Below, piece by piece: positions 35,268 to 48,700 of a stretch of DNA of 64,000 bases. A program made the translations under genes and the position numbers. The stretch's first letter is position 1. Every line of letters begins with the position of its first letter. Below the pieces are notes generated by a model, which was not told the origin of the DNA, did not search any database, and worked only from the letters and a program-made list of their open reading frames with translations. This DNA is from Gnetum montanum (taxonomy: Eukaryota > Streptophyta > Gnetopsida > Gnetales > Gnetaceae): assembly GCA_015680685.1 (NCBI GenBank), contig MNCI01011044.1, forward strand, positions 534,096 to 598,095, given 5' to 3'.

Positions 35268-35900
35268 AATGAGAGAAGGGATGAATCAGGGCCTTTAATA
35301 GAAAATTAAAATTACTCAAACATTGAAAGGATGATCAGTAAAGAGCTTCAATGTATGAAGATAGAGAATCTATGCAAAAATAGTAAGTAGAGAACAATCT
35401 TTTAAGGTGTTTTAGCTACTAGATTTTCCATCCTACATCCACCATAAAACTCTCCCTAGATCCTAGTGATTAGAGTAATTTTATTAATCAAAAGAAATCT
35501 TAGGGCTTCATTAACAGTCCTAGACTAAGCACAAACTAAAGCTTGAAGTCATAGAAAATAGCTTTCATAGTACAATGAAAGATGAAATATTTTGCCTTGT
35601 CCTAAACACACATGTAGCAATGGAAATGTTTGCCACTAGAAGCCAAAGATCTTTGATGAAATAGTTTAACTTTGGATCCTATGAGCCTCAAAAAAGGGAT
35701 CTGAAGCACATTGGACAATCTTGTTAATCACCCAAGCACTTAGAAATTGTAAAATGATGTAAATAAATTTAATAAAAAATGTAGATATAACCCAAGAGAA
35801 GTAAAAAAAATAAACTTGCATAAAAAATGAACTAAATATTTTATTAAAATTATAAACTATTGTAGATATAAAGTTTAAGGGAAAGTATAAGTCTATGTGA
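35268..35900 (+). repeat. LTR-like repeat, second copy
   Basis: Begins GAGAGAAGGGATGAATCA, again purines followed by TGAATCA, and aligns with 32,460-32,900. The part from about 35,660 also aligns with 41,790-42,100: GAGCCTCAAAAA and AATCACCCA are shared. Three copies of one family thus lie within 10 kb, all in direct orientation. Confidence 0.65.
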
Positions 35901-37580
35901 TTAAAATGCACAAAAGGCTATATGGGAGATGCTTAAAGCTCAATGAAATTAGTAGAGTATGTATTTTAGTCAGCTTCATGAACCTAATGCTCCAAAATTC
36001 TACCCCCAAAGCTCTTTTCTTCTTCTCTATCATTTGATCTTCGCTAGTAATGTTTGAATGTTGGTAGATGTATGACGATATGCATTGTAGCTAAAAGTCT
36101 CAACATTCAACCCAATGCCAAAATGCCAAAACTCTTTTCAATGTGTTGAAACTTAGTTTAAATAAGCCATTGGTATCTAATTTAGTGCTACAAATTTTCT
36201 ATCATGATTAATGATAAATTGTTGTAATTTGTAGATGTGCATAGGTCTTCCATGCTTGGCATATCTCTCAAATTTGAAAATTTTAATGAAAAATACATTG
36301 CTTTTGGGCTTCTCCTAGAAAAATTATGTTGAATTTGTTTACTTTAGAAAAAGGACACTGGCTTTAATATCTTCTAGCAAAAGTAAGTTGGCTTTGTTGT
36401 AAGAAATAAAGCCCATAAATTAATACTTTGGCTGCAAGTTGCTCTAGTATATTACTTGTCATGGCCAACATAAATGCTATGAAAGACCAAACTTTGGGCA
36501 TTCCCAAGGTAGTTTTAGCCTTTCCAAGCCTAGATACATGCCTAATATAACTTTTTCCACTTTGGAAAGTAAGGCAAAAATAGCTTATGAAACCTTTTAT
36601 AGCCTCAATAATTTAAAGTATGTGAGATTGTAGCCTATGAACTACAAACATTAAATTTTACAATAAGATCTATCCTCAATTTTAATGATTAAGGTTTTGA
36701 GTTGTAACATAAATTTTCTTAGTGGTGTTTCATTGGCTCCTCTTTTTTGATTTCTTGAGAATTCACCTAACATATATCAATAAACGATATACAACACCAC
36801 CATAGGTCCATCACCAATGTTTCCTCTTTGTGCTTGATTCTATAGCTATTGAACCATGGAAAATAATGCTTGTGATGATTAGATGGGATTATGAAAAGAT
36901 GACATAGGATAAAGGCTATATATAGTTATAAGGGAATGGTCATAGGTGTTAATAGTGAATTCCACATGTTGACATCATAGTTATAGTGTGGCAGTGACAT
37001 GCTTGTTGATAAGTGTAGTCTTTGTGCTTTGTCCTTTGAATTGTTGGTCACTTAGTAATGTTTTTTAGGAACCAAAACTTCACTACAAGGATTCTTTGGC
37101 CACTAGGCTCCTCCCTTTGCCTTGTAGCTAGATTTTTTTTGTTTAATTTTTATCAAATTCAAGAGCAAACATAAGTGCCTTGATTTTCTTTCAAAAATTC
37201 CACTTTGTAATCTTGTTTTGCTAAAATCCTAGAAGATTTTAACTTTGTGAGGTACAATTCATAATATAAAATGTCAAGTAAGATGTGAATTATACTAGGA
37301 TAACATATTTGAGCCTTCATTTGTCAAATACACTACCAAAAATCCTACAAATAAATTCATAGTAGCCCAAAATTCTAATGACAAAATGTTATAGTCTTGG
37401 GCCATAATAATGGCCAAAAATACTATATAACCATCTTGGAAGCCTATCAAAGCCTAAATAATAGAAAAATAGCAAATTAGAGTCTATTTAAGTGAGATTT
37501 GACATCAATTTGGAGTCCTTTTGGGACCCTTTTAGAAAGAAAAGGAACAAACACCATTTTTGGCAAGTAATCCTTTTTTG
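35901..37580. other. No recognised gene
   Basis: AT-rich. No domain was seen in the short minus-strand frames at 35.67-35.91 and 37.48-37.66 kb. Could be the remainder of long LTRs. Confidence 0.4.
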
Positions 37581-37589
37581 GTAAGTAGC

Positions 37590-38115
37590 TTATTGGAAGC
37601 ACTAAGAACTTGTTGCAGAGTAAATCAATTGAGTTGGAAGTGCATGTTAACTTGGAGAACATACCTTGTGTACTTGTGCACTAGATCCAAAATGATAGAT
37701 TGAGAGAGATGCCTAAATATTTTGTATTGTCAAACTATAAAAACCTTGATTTGTATCTCTCTAATACTGCACTTCATTACATTTACAACAATTTAACACA
37801 AAGTTGCAATTTTTTTAACCACATGTTTTTACTTTATTTTTTGCATCGCTTCTTGATTTACTTACAAATCTAGTGCTTGATCCACTATTTATTTATTGTT
37901 TTACCTAATTTCACCATGTTATAGCCCATTTTATTACTTTAACCTTAGTAACAAATTTTCAAGTCTTTAGATGATTGACAAGACCTTCTAAGGTACCTTA
38001 GATCCTTTCTGAGGCCTATCAATCTCAAGGTAATATTATTTTGCACTAAGATATTGGATGTTCTAGCAATAGATTTTTTAGTCACTATATTCTTTTGGTA
38101 CTATAAGGAGGGCCT
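37590..38115 (+). repeat. LTR-like block, left copy
   Basis: Similar in the same orientation to 49,740-50,150. Shared blocks: GAAGCACTAAGAACTTGTTG against GAAGCACCAAGATCCTATTG, a block around ATTTTGTA...AAAC, and CTTAGATCCTTTCTGAGG against CTGGATCCTTTCAAGG. ACTATAAAAACC at 37,734 is a plausible TATA box. A gag-like reading frame starts about 1 kb downstream, as expected after a 5' LTR. Edges are not resolved. Confidence 0.5.
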
Positions 38116-38609
38116 CTACCTAATTTTTTTGTCTAAACCTAAGTGAAAATACCATTTTTCCTATTTTAGCCTTTTCACAATAGCATACTTAGTGCATAAA
38201 ATTTATTTTGAGTGATCTGCAATACTACTATATTTGATAATTAGTACCTTATTTTTTCGGTTTTCCAATCCTAGTGTTTTTGTCCCAGCCTCAAAAATCT
38301 CCTATGCAGTTAAAACCTACAAATATGCTAGCCTTTGATTAGTTGAATTCTCAAACGCTACTCCAGTCAACCTCTTTCTTCCATTTTTTCATTTTTTCCT
38401 AGCACTACCTCAGATATGCTAGGATAAATTCACAGTTCCCATTTTCCCTTTCTTCTCCACCACTACCTCAAATATATTATGTCAAATATATTGTAGCTAG
38501 TTAACCATTTTTATAATTAAAAAATTTATTTTACATTTGTATTTCACTCTAGTTTTCTAGATTTTGCATGTACATTTTTATAGAGGTTTTTTTATTTTTG
38601 CTATAGCTC

Positions 38610-38740
38610 ATTTACACTACAACCTAAACAAGCTACTTAAACAAGCTATCAATTAAGATACTCAAACAAGCTATTAAACAATCTAGCCAAACAAGTTGTC
38701 AAACAAGATACCCAAATAAGGTTACAATTAAGCTATTTAT
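38610..38740. repeat. Short imperfect tandem repeats (AAACAAGCTA)
   Basis: The motif AAACAAGCTA or close variants recur about eight times with spacing of 10-17 bp. Confidence 0.6.
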
Positions 38741-39079
38741 TAAGCTGATATGATAGCTCATCTATACTATTAAAACCTATGACATAGCTACTTGATACCT
38801 ATGATTTGCACTATTTTATGCCTCTTTCATCCAACATACTACCTAAAGACATCAGTGATATGGCTTTAAACTAGAACTCTGCGCACATCTAAGAGCCCAA
38901 AGACCAAGTCATTGTTGAACATCATTAAATCCTTAGGCATGTTTACCAAAATCCTATATATACAAACATATATAAGAATTATTAGAATTTCATTTGTACA
39001 AATATACAAGCTAGTTTGTGTATTCCACATAAAGAAGTAGAATCAAAGTGCTAGTTTAAAATTATCCATAAAAATGAAA

Positions 39080-39700
39080 AGTTGTGCATTCCCTCCTCCT
39101 ATTACCATATTGAGTTGAAGAAACCTTATATGCACATCCTAGCACAACAATTAAAGGATAATGATGATGTTTATGTTAGTGAGAAAACCAGCCTAGATCA
39201 AGACCATGAGGAGCAAGATTAGTTCGAGGCTTATTACAAGACAAATGCATACTTAGAAGACTTTCTTTAACAATCTATCCCAAAGGTAATCATGTTCAAT
39301 TCTATTCCTTCTAACTCAATCATAAACCAAGTACATTCCATGTCCACAAACTAAGTATCACAACTTTCTTTCTTATTTAATTCCTTGTTCATTTTAACCC
39401 CTTTTGTTACTAAGTCTCAACCTCGATTAGTAACCTCTTTTATGCCACAAAGTTTCACACTTTCAGTTGGTCCCATGTTGAGGCCTCAAATTCAACATTT
39501 TTCCTATAAGTCATTTGTTTCTAATACTTCATTTGTCCTCCATGTATAAATTCAAAAATCATTCTCCATGTTCAAACCCCTACAATGATAGTCACACAGC
39601 CTTATGAATCTATACCATTGTCTATTTCATGATCCCAAATCATTAAGCCATGATGGTTTCTTGCTAACCATTAAGTTATTGGCTACTATATGTAGGATTT
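39080..39700 (+). pseudogene. Duplicate of Tat-like gag N-terminus
   Basis: Nucleotide and protein similarity to 42,475-43,050. The shared features run in the same order: a LxMHxLAQQ-type start, D-F...YLEDF against DMFLENIF, MFNS against MFNY, a Ser/Pro/Thr-rich stretch, IQKSFSMFKP against IQKSIFMFNP, and a TMIVTQ block. The copy ends at about 39.70 kb, where the other copy continues into the gag core. It therefore lacks the capsid part. In-frame stops are present. Confidence 0.6.
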
Positions 39701-41100
39701 GGTCATAGGTTATTGTAGGTTTGCATATAGATGGCAAAGGGACCCTAATAATGAATGGTTCTCTTACTTTAATTTATGATGTTGTTACCACTGAAGGCAA
39801 GAAATATATGATGGAAGGTTTCTAATGGGCTAATGACAATGGTACTTCTATGACAAAGGGGTCTCTAAGATTTGTGTTTTGAGGCTAGGATGGTACTTTG
39901 ATAATGTATAGTGCTTTAGGAGGGTTAGACCATTTAGTTATTGTGAACAAGGGTATAGTGTAAGAGTTATTGGTGTTTGTAGAGTTGGGCTTATTCAAAA
40001 CCAATTCTCAATGGTAAATAATCTTCTAAATGTCACCTTTTAATGCTAGGAGAAAATCAATATCATGGTCAACAATTTGATGATAATGGTAAAACCTAAC
40101 CAATCTAAAGTGCTTTGGTATCTTTGGATCAACTTTGATTTCTATGGTTGGATCTTAATCTATCTCACAAAGATGATCATGTCTCTTATAAGCTTCCTTA
40201 GATAGCTACTTATTTTGTATATGGTTGTTTCTAAGCAACTATTCTAAAAGCTTAAAGGGCTTCATTGGTAACCTAGCATACTTAGTTCTATGCTCCTATC
40301 CAAACATTGACTCCTGGTTGACTGGGCATGTAGGAAGTGGATGGTTGTGATTCCCACATTTCTACTTGCTTTGAATCTTTTGTTACTATAGCCATAGTTT
40401 TCTATTCTTAGTTAGTTCTCTTTCTATCCCTCCTTGTGTATTGGTTCTTCTAGGCGAAAGAGACCAATGTTCTTAATTTTTGAAAAGGCTTGGCTTAGTA
40501 ATCCAGGCTATAGGTAGTATAATTTGGACTTGACAAAGTCATTAATTGTCCTCCTTAACATGGCTAGAAGATGTTTCTCAGTGATGGGAACTAGACTATT
40601 GAAAGAGGTTTTTAATAAAAGTGTTTGGGAATCATACTATTGGAAGAGGTTTTTAATAAAAGTGTCTTACTCCTATTCTACCTCAAACTCATCATGTTCT
40701 TCTTAATTTTTATTTGAGCTGACATCCTCACTCAACTCATCAATGTCTATCAACTATGTCCAAGTATGTGTATAAAATTTAGTTAGGTTAATTTAATTTT
40801 AAGGGAATGGTATGTATTTTTTCCATTTTAGTGGATGATCTCAAACTAATGTTTGGACTTAGATTCCAAACACAAGATTAAGAGACCTACTTGAATTTGA
40901 GCATACATAAAATTATAATATTCTTCATTAATAATAGTGAAGTTTGGTTCTTATCTCCTCCATATAAGATATTTTCTACACTCTATGATTGCTAGATCCA
41001 TAGGTTCATATATGTGAATAGCTTCTTTCTTGGAGGCCATGTATGTTACATTATGGGTAAGAATATTGAACAAGAAAAAGGCATAAAATGATGCTTTTGA
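39701..41100. other. Unassigned sequence with one 41-bp duplication
   Basis: No domain recognised. A 60-codon frame at 40,524-40,706 spans a 41-bp direct duplication and is not convincing as a gene. Confidence 0.4.
40595..40665. repeat. 41-bp tandem duplication
   Basis: ACTATTGAAAGAGGTTTTTA at 40,595 recurs at 40,636 with a single change over 30 bases, so it is much younger than its surroundings. Confidence 0.85.
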
Positions 41101-41169
41101 GAGTCTTTTTGGGAAGCTCAGCTTACAAGAGCCTTAGTATACAAGAAAATCCTACCATACAAAGCAAGT

Positions 41170-41335
41170 AAAAGCTTTAATATATGAAGCATTAACTACA
41201 TAGAATACAAAAGCTTTAGATTACACAGCTTACGAGAACTTTAGCATACACAACATATGTAAGCTTTAGCATACACAAAATACAAAAGCTTTAGCTTACA
41301 TAGAAAATGAGATCATTAGCTTATTAAGGTTTTAA
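41170..41335. repeat. About 25-bp tandem repeats (AAGCTTTAGCATACACAA)
   Basis: The motif AAGCTTTAG with TACACAA recurs at about 41,172, 41,212, 41,236, 41,262 and 41,287. Spacing is about 25 bp in the second half, and weaker copies reach back to 41.11 kb. Confidence 0.7.
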
Positions 41336-41789
41336 TTGTAATGAGAAATTAAAATTTCCTGAGTTTTACTAATGCTAGAAAATTAGGAAGAGGTTCTAGC
41401 ATATGCAGTACAACTACAACTGTAAAATCACAAATTATTTTTATTATTTTTAAAAGAAATTCTTTAGCATATGATGGGCAAGGATGCTGCACACTACAAT
41501 AATACTAAAATATAATTTTTCAAATTTTTAGGTTATAGGGAAGAAAGGCTACATTGCAAATTGCACTACAAACAATGACGTTAGAAAAGGTTGTTTTGGT
41601 TAAAAACTTGTTGTGGTGTAAACACTACACCAGGTGAAAAGAATAATTTTTTTATTAAACTATTAAAAACATACTATTGTGAACAAAATGTGAAAATAGG
41701 AAAACATGACAATATGTTTAGATGAAGAAGTTAGAAAGAGATCTCCTTCTAACACTAGAAAACTATAGTGTGTAAAAATTTTGGTGCTA

Positions 41790-42100
41790 GAGATCCAAAA
41801 ATTTTAGAATGAAAATTGTTTTAACTTTAGATCTATGGGCCTCAAAAATAGGATCTAAAGCATCCTAGATAGTCTTATTGATCACCCATGGACTTATAGA
41901 TCAATTACCAAAATGCAAAATAAAGATTACTAGCATATGATCTGAGTAGAGAGAAATGTAAAGTAAACTCTGATGAACAAATGAAATTGCAAAATTGTAT
42001 TAAAATGATGAAAAATTTATATCAACAAAGTTCAAAGAATACAAGCTTTTAGATTTTTATGCCTAAGATCTCAACAAAAAATGCTTAGAACCCAATACAA
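41790..42100 (+). repeat. LTR-like repeat, third partial copy
   Basis: Matches 35,660-35,900, including GGGCCTCAAAAATAGGATCT against GAGCCTCAAAAAAGGGATCT and GATCACCCATGGACTTA. Lies about 0.4 kb before the second gag start. Confidence 0.6.
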
Positions 42101-42474
42101 GTTGAAGCTTTACACATTGAAGCCTCATAAGCTGAAGCTTCACAACCTAAAACCTTATTCAAGAAAAAAGATAAAAAAATAAAAATAAAAAAATGTAATC
42201 ATATTTAGAAAATTAAATTTGTCCCTTATATTTTATGCTTTTTATTTCTATCATTCTACCATACAATATAGTTTTCATGGCCTCAAACAAGAAATCTACT
42301 TACATATATGATTCCAAGGACCTATCTCTGCTGGAGCATAGGTAGCTCTTTATATGGTTGGGACCAAGCCTAGTTTAAGTAAAAATTAATGAACAATGCT
42401 ACAACTTCATATGGGTGAAAATCCAAGAGTTTTGACTCTATGCTTCACTACGAGTTTGCTTACAATGATTAAAA

Positions 42475-44260
42475 GCAATACATCCCTTCACTCTATGACA
42501 ATACTGAATTATCCAAATTTTACATGTACTTGTTGGCATAATTGGTAAGTATAGATTAGGACAATAAATTGAGTGAAAATATCATTTAAAATATAACTCA
42601 AAGGATTAGGATGAGTTCAAATCCAAGTGTGAGCTAGATATGTTCTTAGAAAATATTTTCCAATTATTTGTCTTAGAGATGACCATGTTCAACTATATGT
42701 CTTCCACTTTAATAAAGAACCAAACTTTCACTATGAGATCCACAAGCTCATTTTCTCATCCTAGTTCATTTTTTACTTCCTTATTCACCTTGACATCTTT
42801 ATCTACTATGCCTCAACCTTTGATAGTATTTTTCTTCATGCCTTAACCTTTTATAGTTTTGACTAGTCTTTCTTCTAGAGTACAAAGATCACACATCCTA
42901 CATAACTTATTTATTTCTAATATCCCTTTTCTTCCACATATGCCAATTCAAAAATCCATTTTCATGTTTAACCCATCTATAATGATGGTCACACAATCTC
43001 TCCAAACTATACTATTACCTTCCTCTTACCATAAACTATGCAACAACTAGTGTAACCCTCAGGAGCATCACAAGGTTTGGATAAAGACTTCTACATGATC
43101 CAAGACCTCACTAAGGATTTGCAAAAGCTTAAATCTAGTACCAAAAAAATGGTAAAATTCATGGGCTTTTACCAAGATAATCCTATTAGGACTATCATCC
43201 TCTAAATCATGTTATCATCTGGCATGTGTATCCTAAGCTTTACCAAATATAATGATTAAGGAGAATCCAATGCACATATGATCAACTTCCAACATTAGTG
43301 CTTCTTATTCTAAGAATTACCTAATATAATACTATAATATTTTCTATGTCTTTGAAAGAAAATACTTTGAACTCATATTACATCTCATCTATAGGTTCTA
43401 TATCCTCCCTTGAAAACATAATAAACCAATTTATCAACCACTTCAAATATAACTTGAAGCTAGATACAACATTAGCTCAACTCATGAAGGTCAAGTAGGA
43501 ACAACTTGAACTAGTCCAAAGGCTAATTTAGAGATGGAATTCAATGCTTAATGAGATTCTAAAGGCTATCTTAGATACCCAACTTTCTCTATCTTCAAGG
43601 GAGTGGTAAATGACTTTATCAAGTCAAAGCTCTACTACTTAGAGTCCCAAGCACTAAGCCAAGCCTTTTCACAAACTAACAACATCAAGGAGGCTACTAA
43701 GGCTGGTAAAAATCTAGACTATGTGCCCTATAAAAACAAACATATAAGGAATAATAAGAAGAAAACCAGGTAAGAACAAACAACCATGGCTACAGTAATA
43801 AAAGAGTCAAAATAAGTAGAAAGGTGGAGATCACTACCATGTAACATGTCATTTGATCAATCTCAACTATCCACCTCCTATGATCCCAACTATCCAAGAT
43901 CAAATTGTGAGAAAAAAGACTAATTGAAGTATACTGAGATTCTTATGAAGCTCTCTGATCTTCTAGAATATATTCTTAGAAACAACTATATTCAAGTTAA
44001 GAAACTATTTGAGAAAGATCATAAAAGACAAGATCATCTTTATGAGATAGCTAGATATCCAACAATAACAACCAAAGATGATCAAAGACTGCCAAAGTAC
44101 TTTAAACTTGAAACATTTTTCCATTACCATAAATTGGTTAGTCCTAACACTAATTTCTACCTAGAATTAAAAGACAACCTCTAGAAGATGATCAATCATG
44201 GAAAGCTGGTGTTAAATAATCCCAACTATTCAAACACCAATAATAACTATTACATTATAG
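42475..44260 (+). pseudogene. Tat-like gag remnant
   Basis: Forms the capsid of the virus-like particle in live elements. The core reads ILSFTKYND, NAHMINFQH, ENIINQFINHFKYNLKLDTT and QLMKVK followed by QLELVQRLI, and RWNSML. In the Tat/Ogre family the same places read F-x-x-F, W-x-D-L-x-x-x-F, and E-S-F-x-E-Y-x-x-R-W. At 44,110-44,215 FFHYHKLVSPNTNFYLELKD and INHGKL match the family C-x-Y-H-x-x-x-G-H-x-T-x-x-C-x-x-L-K block; both cysteines read Phe or Tyr and the GH pair reads SP. The N-terminal part is Ser/Pro/Thr-rich and present twice in the window. Confidence 0.7.
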
Positions 44261-44919
44261 CCTCATTCACAATAACCAAATGGTCTAATCCTCCTAGGCA
44301 ACCATTTGTCATCAAAGTACCACCAACTAGTACTATGCCTTAAAACATAAAGCCTAAAACCCCCTTTAATATCAAGGTACCATCATCTCTAGCCCCTAAG
44401 AAGCCTTTTATTATACATGCCCCACGTTTAGTACAAACAACTTCATAGCCCTCATAACATGCTATTAATCTCTCTAAGGCTAGGTAACCATTTGTTATTA
44501 GGGTTCTACCACTATTCATAGGAAAATCTATAATAACCCATGACCAAATGCTATCTATAGTGTTCAATAACTCAATGATTAACAAGAATCCAACACCACA
44601 AAGGTGATTAAAATATCCTATCAGCAAACCAACAACTAAGCCTACTTAAGGTAGTCAATAAGAAAAGTCTTAGAAGCAAGCTAACCTATTGAAGTTCACA
44701 ACAAGAATAGCCCTACTTGTGAATTCTATTATTCAAACTATGTCATCTAGTCAACTAAGAGAGAGTCACAAACTAATCATGAGCAAGAGGTCCAAGTAAA
44801 ACACATCAAGACATAAAGAAAAAATTCTAGAAAGGATGGAGGAAATCAAGACCATCAAGATTAAAAGATCACACACTAAGATAATGAATTTCCTTGTAAT
44901 AATGAAACAAGACAATTGA

Positions 44920-45774
44920 CCCCTCAAACAAAAAAATGTCTTATTGAAGCTATATGATCTATTAATAACTTCTCCTACTCATAGATATACTCTAGCCCAA
45001 ATGTTGACTTCTATTCCTATGAGGAGAGACATGCCTACCAACAAAGTGTCATTTCAATCTATTATTAAGCAAGCTCTACTTAGGGAAAATAAGCATCAGT
45101 CCAAAGTCATATTTTATGATAAGAAAGTGAAGATTGACTGATGAAATGGAGTAGTGCTATCAACTCCTCTCCTTATTACCATATGTGTTGGTAGATATAA
45201 GATTCATTGTGTTCATGTGCATGATGGAGTAGCAACTAATGTTGTATTGTTTACAATTCTTGAGAAACTAGGCTTAACTGAAAACATGTAAGAAACCTCT
45301 ACCTCTATGCTCAAGGCATTCAACAAATCATGAGTAGTGGTTTGAGGTTCCATCTCATTAGACTTTATAGTTGGAAAATAATTTTATTCATCCATCAATT
45401 TCCTAGTAGTTGAAGAGGTACTTAGTTTCAACTTGAACCTAGGGAGCCCATGGTTAGCAAAGCTTAAGGTAATATCATCTCTTATACATTAGGAGATTCA
45501 TATACCATATGAGGATTATGGAATTGTATTTCATGGGGAGAACACATTTCTACCATCTATCAACAATGTCAACATTGACTAAGGTTTGAAGGTAGAGTTT
45601 CAAGACAAAACTTCCAGCACACAAGCTTAGGCCAACAGTGATAACATTAACAATGCCAACTCTAAAATATTAAATGACCAACAAAAATACCTATTAATTA
45701 CCATAAAACATAAGAAGAATGGTGAAACTAGGATCATACAAAAGAAGCCCCTTGATTTATCAGAGTTTAAGTGA
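44920..45774 (+). pseudogene. Tat-like aspartic protease remnant
   Basis: Would cut the Gag polyprotein. The open stretch 44,944-45,141 (MKLYDLLITSPTHRYTLAQM) is the usual region ahead of the protease. After it come VHVHDGVATNVVLFTILEKL, the D-x-G-x-x-x-N-V-I region with DGVATNVV in place of the DGGSSANV type, then STSMLKAFN, GSISLDFIVG, and LNLGSPWLAKLKV, the ILGRPWL block. YEDYGIVFHGEN follows. A few stops interrupt the frame. The active-site Asp is present, but the usual small residue after it is altered. Confidence 0.7.
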
Positions 45775-48700
45775 CAAAGCCATATTAATTATCTTATCCC
45801 CTCTTTTATTAATAATTGTTCTCTTACTTTTGTAGCCTTTAATCATGTTTCATTATTTATTTTATCCTTATATTATTTTTTGAGGCTATCTCATACTTTC
45901 TAGACAAGTGTCACCACTCCTTTTTTTAAAACTTTGTTACATTAATTTTTACTTTGTAACCCTATCTTTCATTTTTGCCTTAGCTCATGACCTTTTTTTT
46001 GCTATTTAAGTTTGCATGAAATTATAAAACTTAGAAAAATATGAATCAAAAAAATATTTAAAATTTTAAAACTAAAATAACAGTCAAAGTCACACTGTGT
46101 AACAATAACCAAAAAACTAAGTCATAAAGAAGAGGAGGATCATCATCATTAATGTTATCACTATCATTCCCAAAAGCCTGTGAACAAAAACAAAGCAAAA
46201 CTTTAGACTATTATAACATGAAATAACATGATAAATCAAGCTTAGCAAAACTAGACATTTCATCAAAGGATTCTCCTAAAAAATTTGGTGATTCAAAAGA
46301 AAGATTGACAAATATTACACTAGTGAACATATTGAGTATGTTAATTAAAAATTGATCTTCAATCTTGTGATGGTAAACCAGTTATATTCATGGTTTTCAT
46401 CAAAAACTAATTTCTTATTTGTAATTTTTCAAGAGTGTGGATGGGTTATCTTCACCTCAAGTTACAATGTATGAAAATGAGAAATTGATGAAGAGATGAA
46501 TCTATCATCCATCCATCTTTTTACATAAAGTGGTATCATTATCATATTTTCATTGACATCGTAAGACTAATTAAAAATATTTTTTTTCACATCAAAAAAG
46601 TTTCGAGCCTACTTATGATTATATCCATGTTATTTTTCTTGTTATAGCCATAAGTAGTTTCTAGGAATTATGGGGATTACAATGATTATGCACCTCTAGA
46701 ATAACCTATAGAATGAGACTTGGCACAGGAATTTAAATGTCTTCCCCAAAAATCAGTCCAAAATAACTATTACCATGAAATAGCTTACTCCCACATGCCT
46801 TGTCACAATTTGTGCTCTACTATAAATTTGGAATAATTTCAATCATTTTTTCTCAAAATAAAATGCATTTATGCAATAAATTGCATGTACAAATACTCGA
46901 TAAAAAGTATAATTTAATTTAAAAAATATTTTGAGGCCACATGGCCTATAGTCCATGCAAGTCATAAAAATAAACCCTTTTCATCACTTGCACCATCCTC
47001 TATAGCATCTTTGTCATCCCCACCATTGCTACCAATAGCATTTTTCCTACCTACAACTATTCTTGCTACTACGTAGTAGGCCACTGCCAATAGTGGTTCA
47101 CTTGGAACTTCCTAGACCACCACAAGGAACCTACATGACCATTGTCACTATAATAGAAATCTTGTTATTGTGCAACATCATCCTACCACCAAAATGGCTA
47201 CTTGGCCACATGCCATCCTCTGTTGCATTCCTTGATTATTGGGATACATGTTACCTCATGAAAATAGAAGGAGAAACAATCCTTGTACACTAGGTTTTTA
47301 CTACAAATTTCTTACTTTTAATTTCACATGTTGTAAAACCACCTACAAATTTGTGAGGTTGCATATAGAACCTTAGGCCTTGCTCCCACATGTTGGAAAA
47401 CCACCTACCAATGTGTGGACCAATGTGTGAGAAGTAGGCCTTGAAACTTCCCATTTTATCTTGTTTCACCTTGATCCACCTATTGTGGCCTTTGTTTACT
47501 ATGTTATGATCTTTTTTTGCCTTGTCTAGCCTTATTTTACTATCTTTACTTTGTCTTAATTTTTTCTCTTATTATAATATCTTGCATTATTATAGCATGG
47601 TTTCACTATTATATCATGCATATGCCACTTGATGTGCTTATGTTGACATGTAGGATTAAGCTAGGAAGATGAGTAAGCAATTAAATTAGCCTTCAAAGTT
47701 AAGTAGATCCTCCTTGTGATGGTGTTTAATTAAGTTAAGCTTAAATGGTTAAACTAAGAGCTTGAAAGCCTTTAAACCATGTAGCATTAATACATTGAAG
47801 TAGCTTGACTACTCTTAACCCTAAGGAAAAAAAACAACATAGAGGATTCTTTGGTTCAATTGCCAATTCCAAATCACAATGGTGAGGAGAAAACACCAAA
47901 AACTAAGTTCTTTACTTGAACCTTGATTTGTCCAACATGTCATCAAATCCCTGCAATGCAACATGAAAAAAATCTCATGGCTTTAATTACATATAACGTT
48001 GACATATTTGCTATTAGTGTTTTTTACCTTTTTATTTGTAGGTTTGAATGAGAATGTGACATTGTTGGATCTTTTACCCTATAAAAAGTGAACCTACAAG
48101 ACCTCTTAATTCTTACTAGCATCTCAAAGAACTACAAACTTTGTATGAATTTGTAAAACAAAGTAGAAATTTCTCGTGTTTTACAAGTGGTAACCAATGG
48201 TGGCCTGTATCTACAGGTTGTCTCATGTGGCCTTATGCAATCTCTTATAAAATCCATGTGATCTCAACACACAAAATTTATTTAGCTTATTTGATCTTCC
48301 AAAAAAATGCTTTCCTTACATCATCTTTGTTACCCCTCCTTACCTTACCCTTCCTTACCTTGCTAATAACAAAAACCTATATTTGATCTTCATGCACCAT
48401 GTCCATGTGGCATCTCATTTGACATGCTCTACCATCAAGTTCCTTGAATGTAAGACATCTCATTTAATGATAAAAGGAAGAAAAATGTGGCATTCATAAT
48501 GAAACCCAATGAAGGTTTTACCCTTTTAAAAAAAAGAAAATGGTAAAGCAATTTTCCAATAAATCCAAGAGGCCAATATTATGTAAAGCCAATCAAATTA
48601 ATAGCTTTAAAACAAAAGAAAAAGGTTAAGTGACCCAAGAAGCCTAAGACCAGAGTGCTAGTTCCTTCGAACATCATTGAGTAACTAGCATTTTGAGTAG

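Larger units (their letters stand above)
42475..45774 (+). mobile_element. Tat-like gag-protease region without RT or integrase
   Basis: Gag N-terminus (42,475-43,050), gag core (43,150-43,660), linker with a degraded zinc knuckle (44,110-44,215), and protease (45,130-45,580). The frame reaches a TGA at about 45,772 after a short Lys-rich tail. The next 3.5 kb show no RT, RNase H or integrase. LTR-like blocks in the same orientation lie on both sides (37.6 and 49.7 kb). This fits a non-autonomous gag-only element (TR-GAG-like), though deletion of pol from a full element is also possible. Confidence 0.55.

Noticed and set aside
38092-38115. TTGGTACTATAAGGAGGGCC as a primer binding site after the left LTR-like block
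   Set aside because: Only the first bases match a tRNA-Met site, and the same place in the right copy (50.14 kb) still aligns, so it lies within the repeat.
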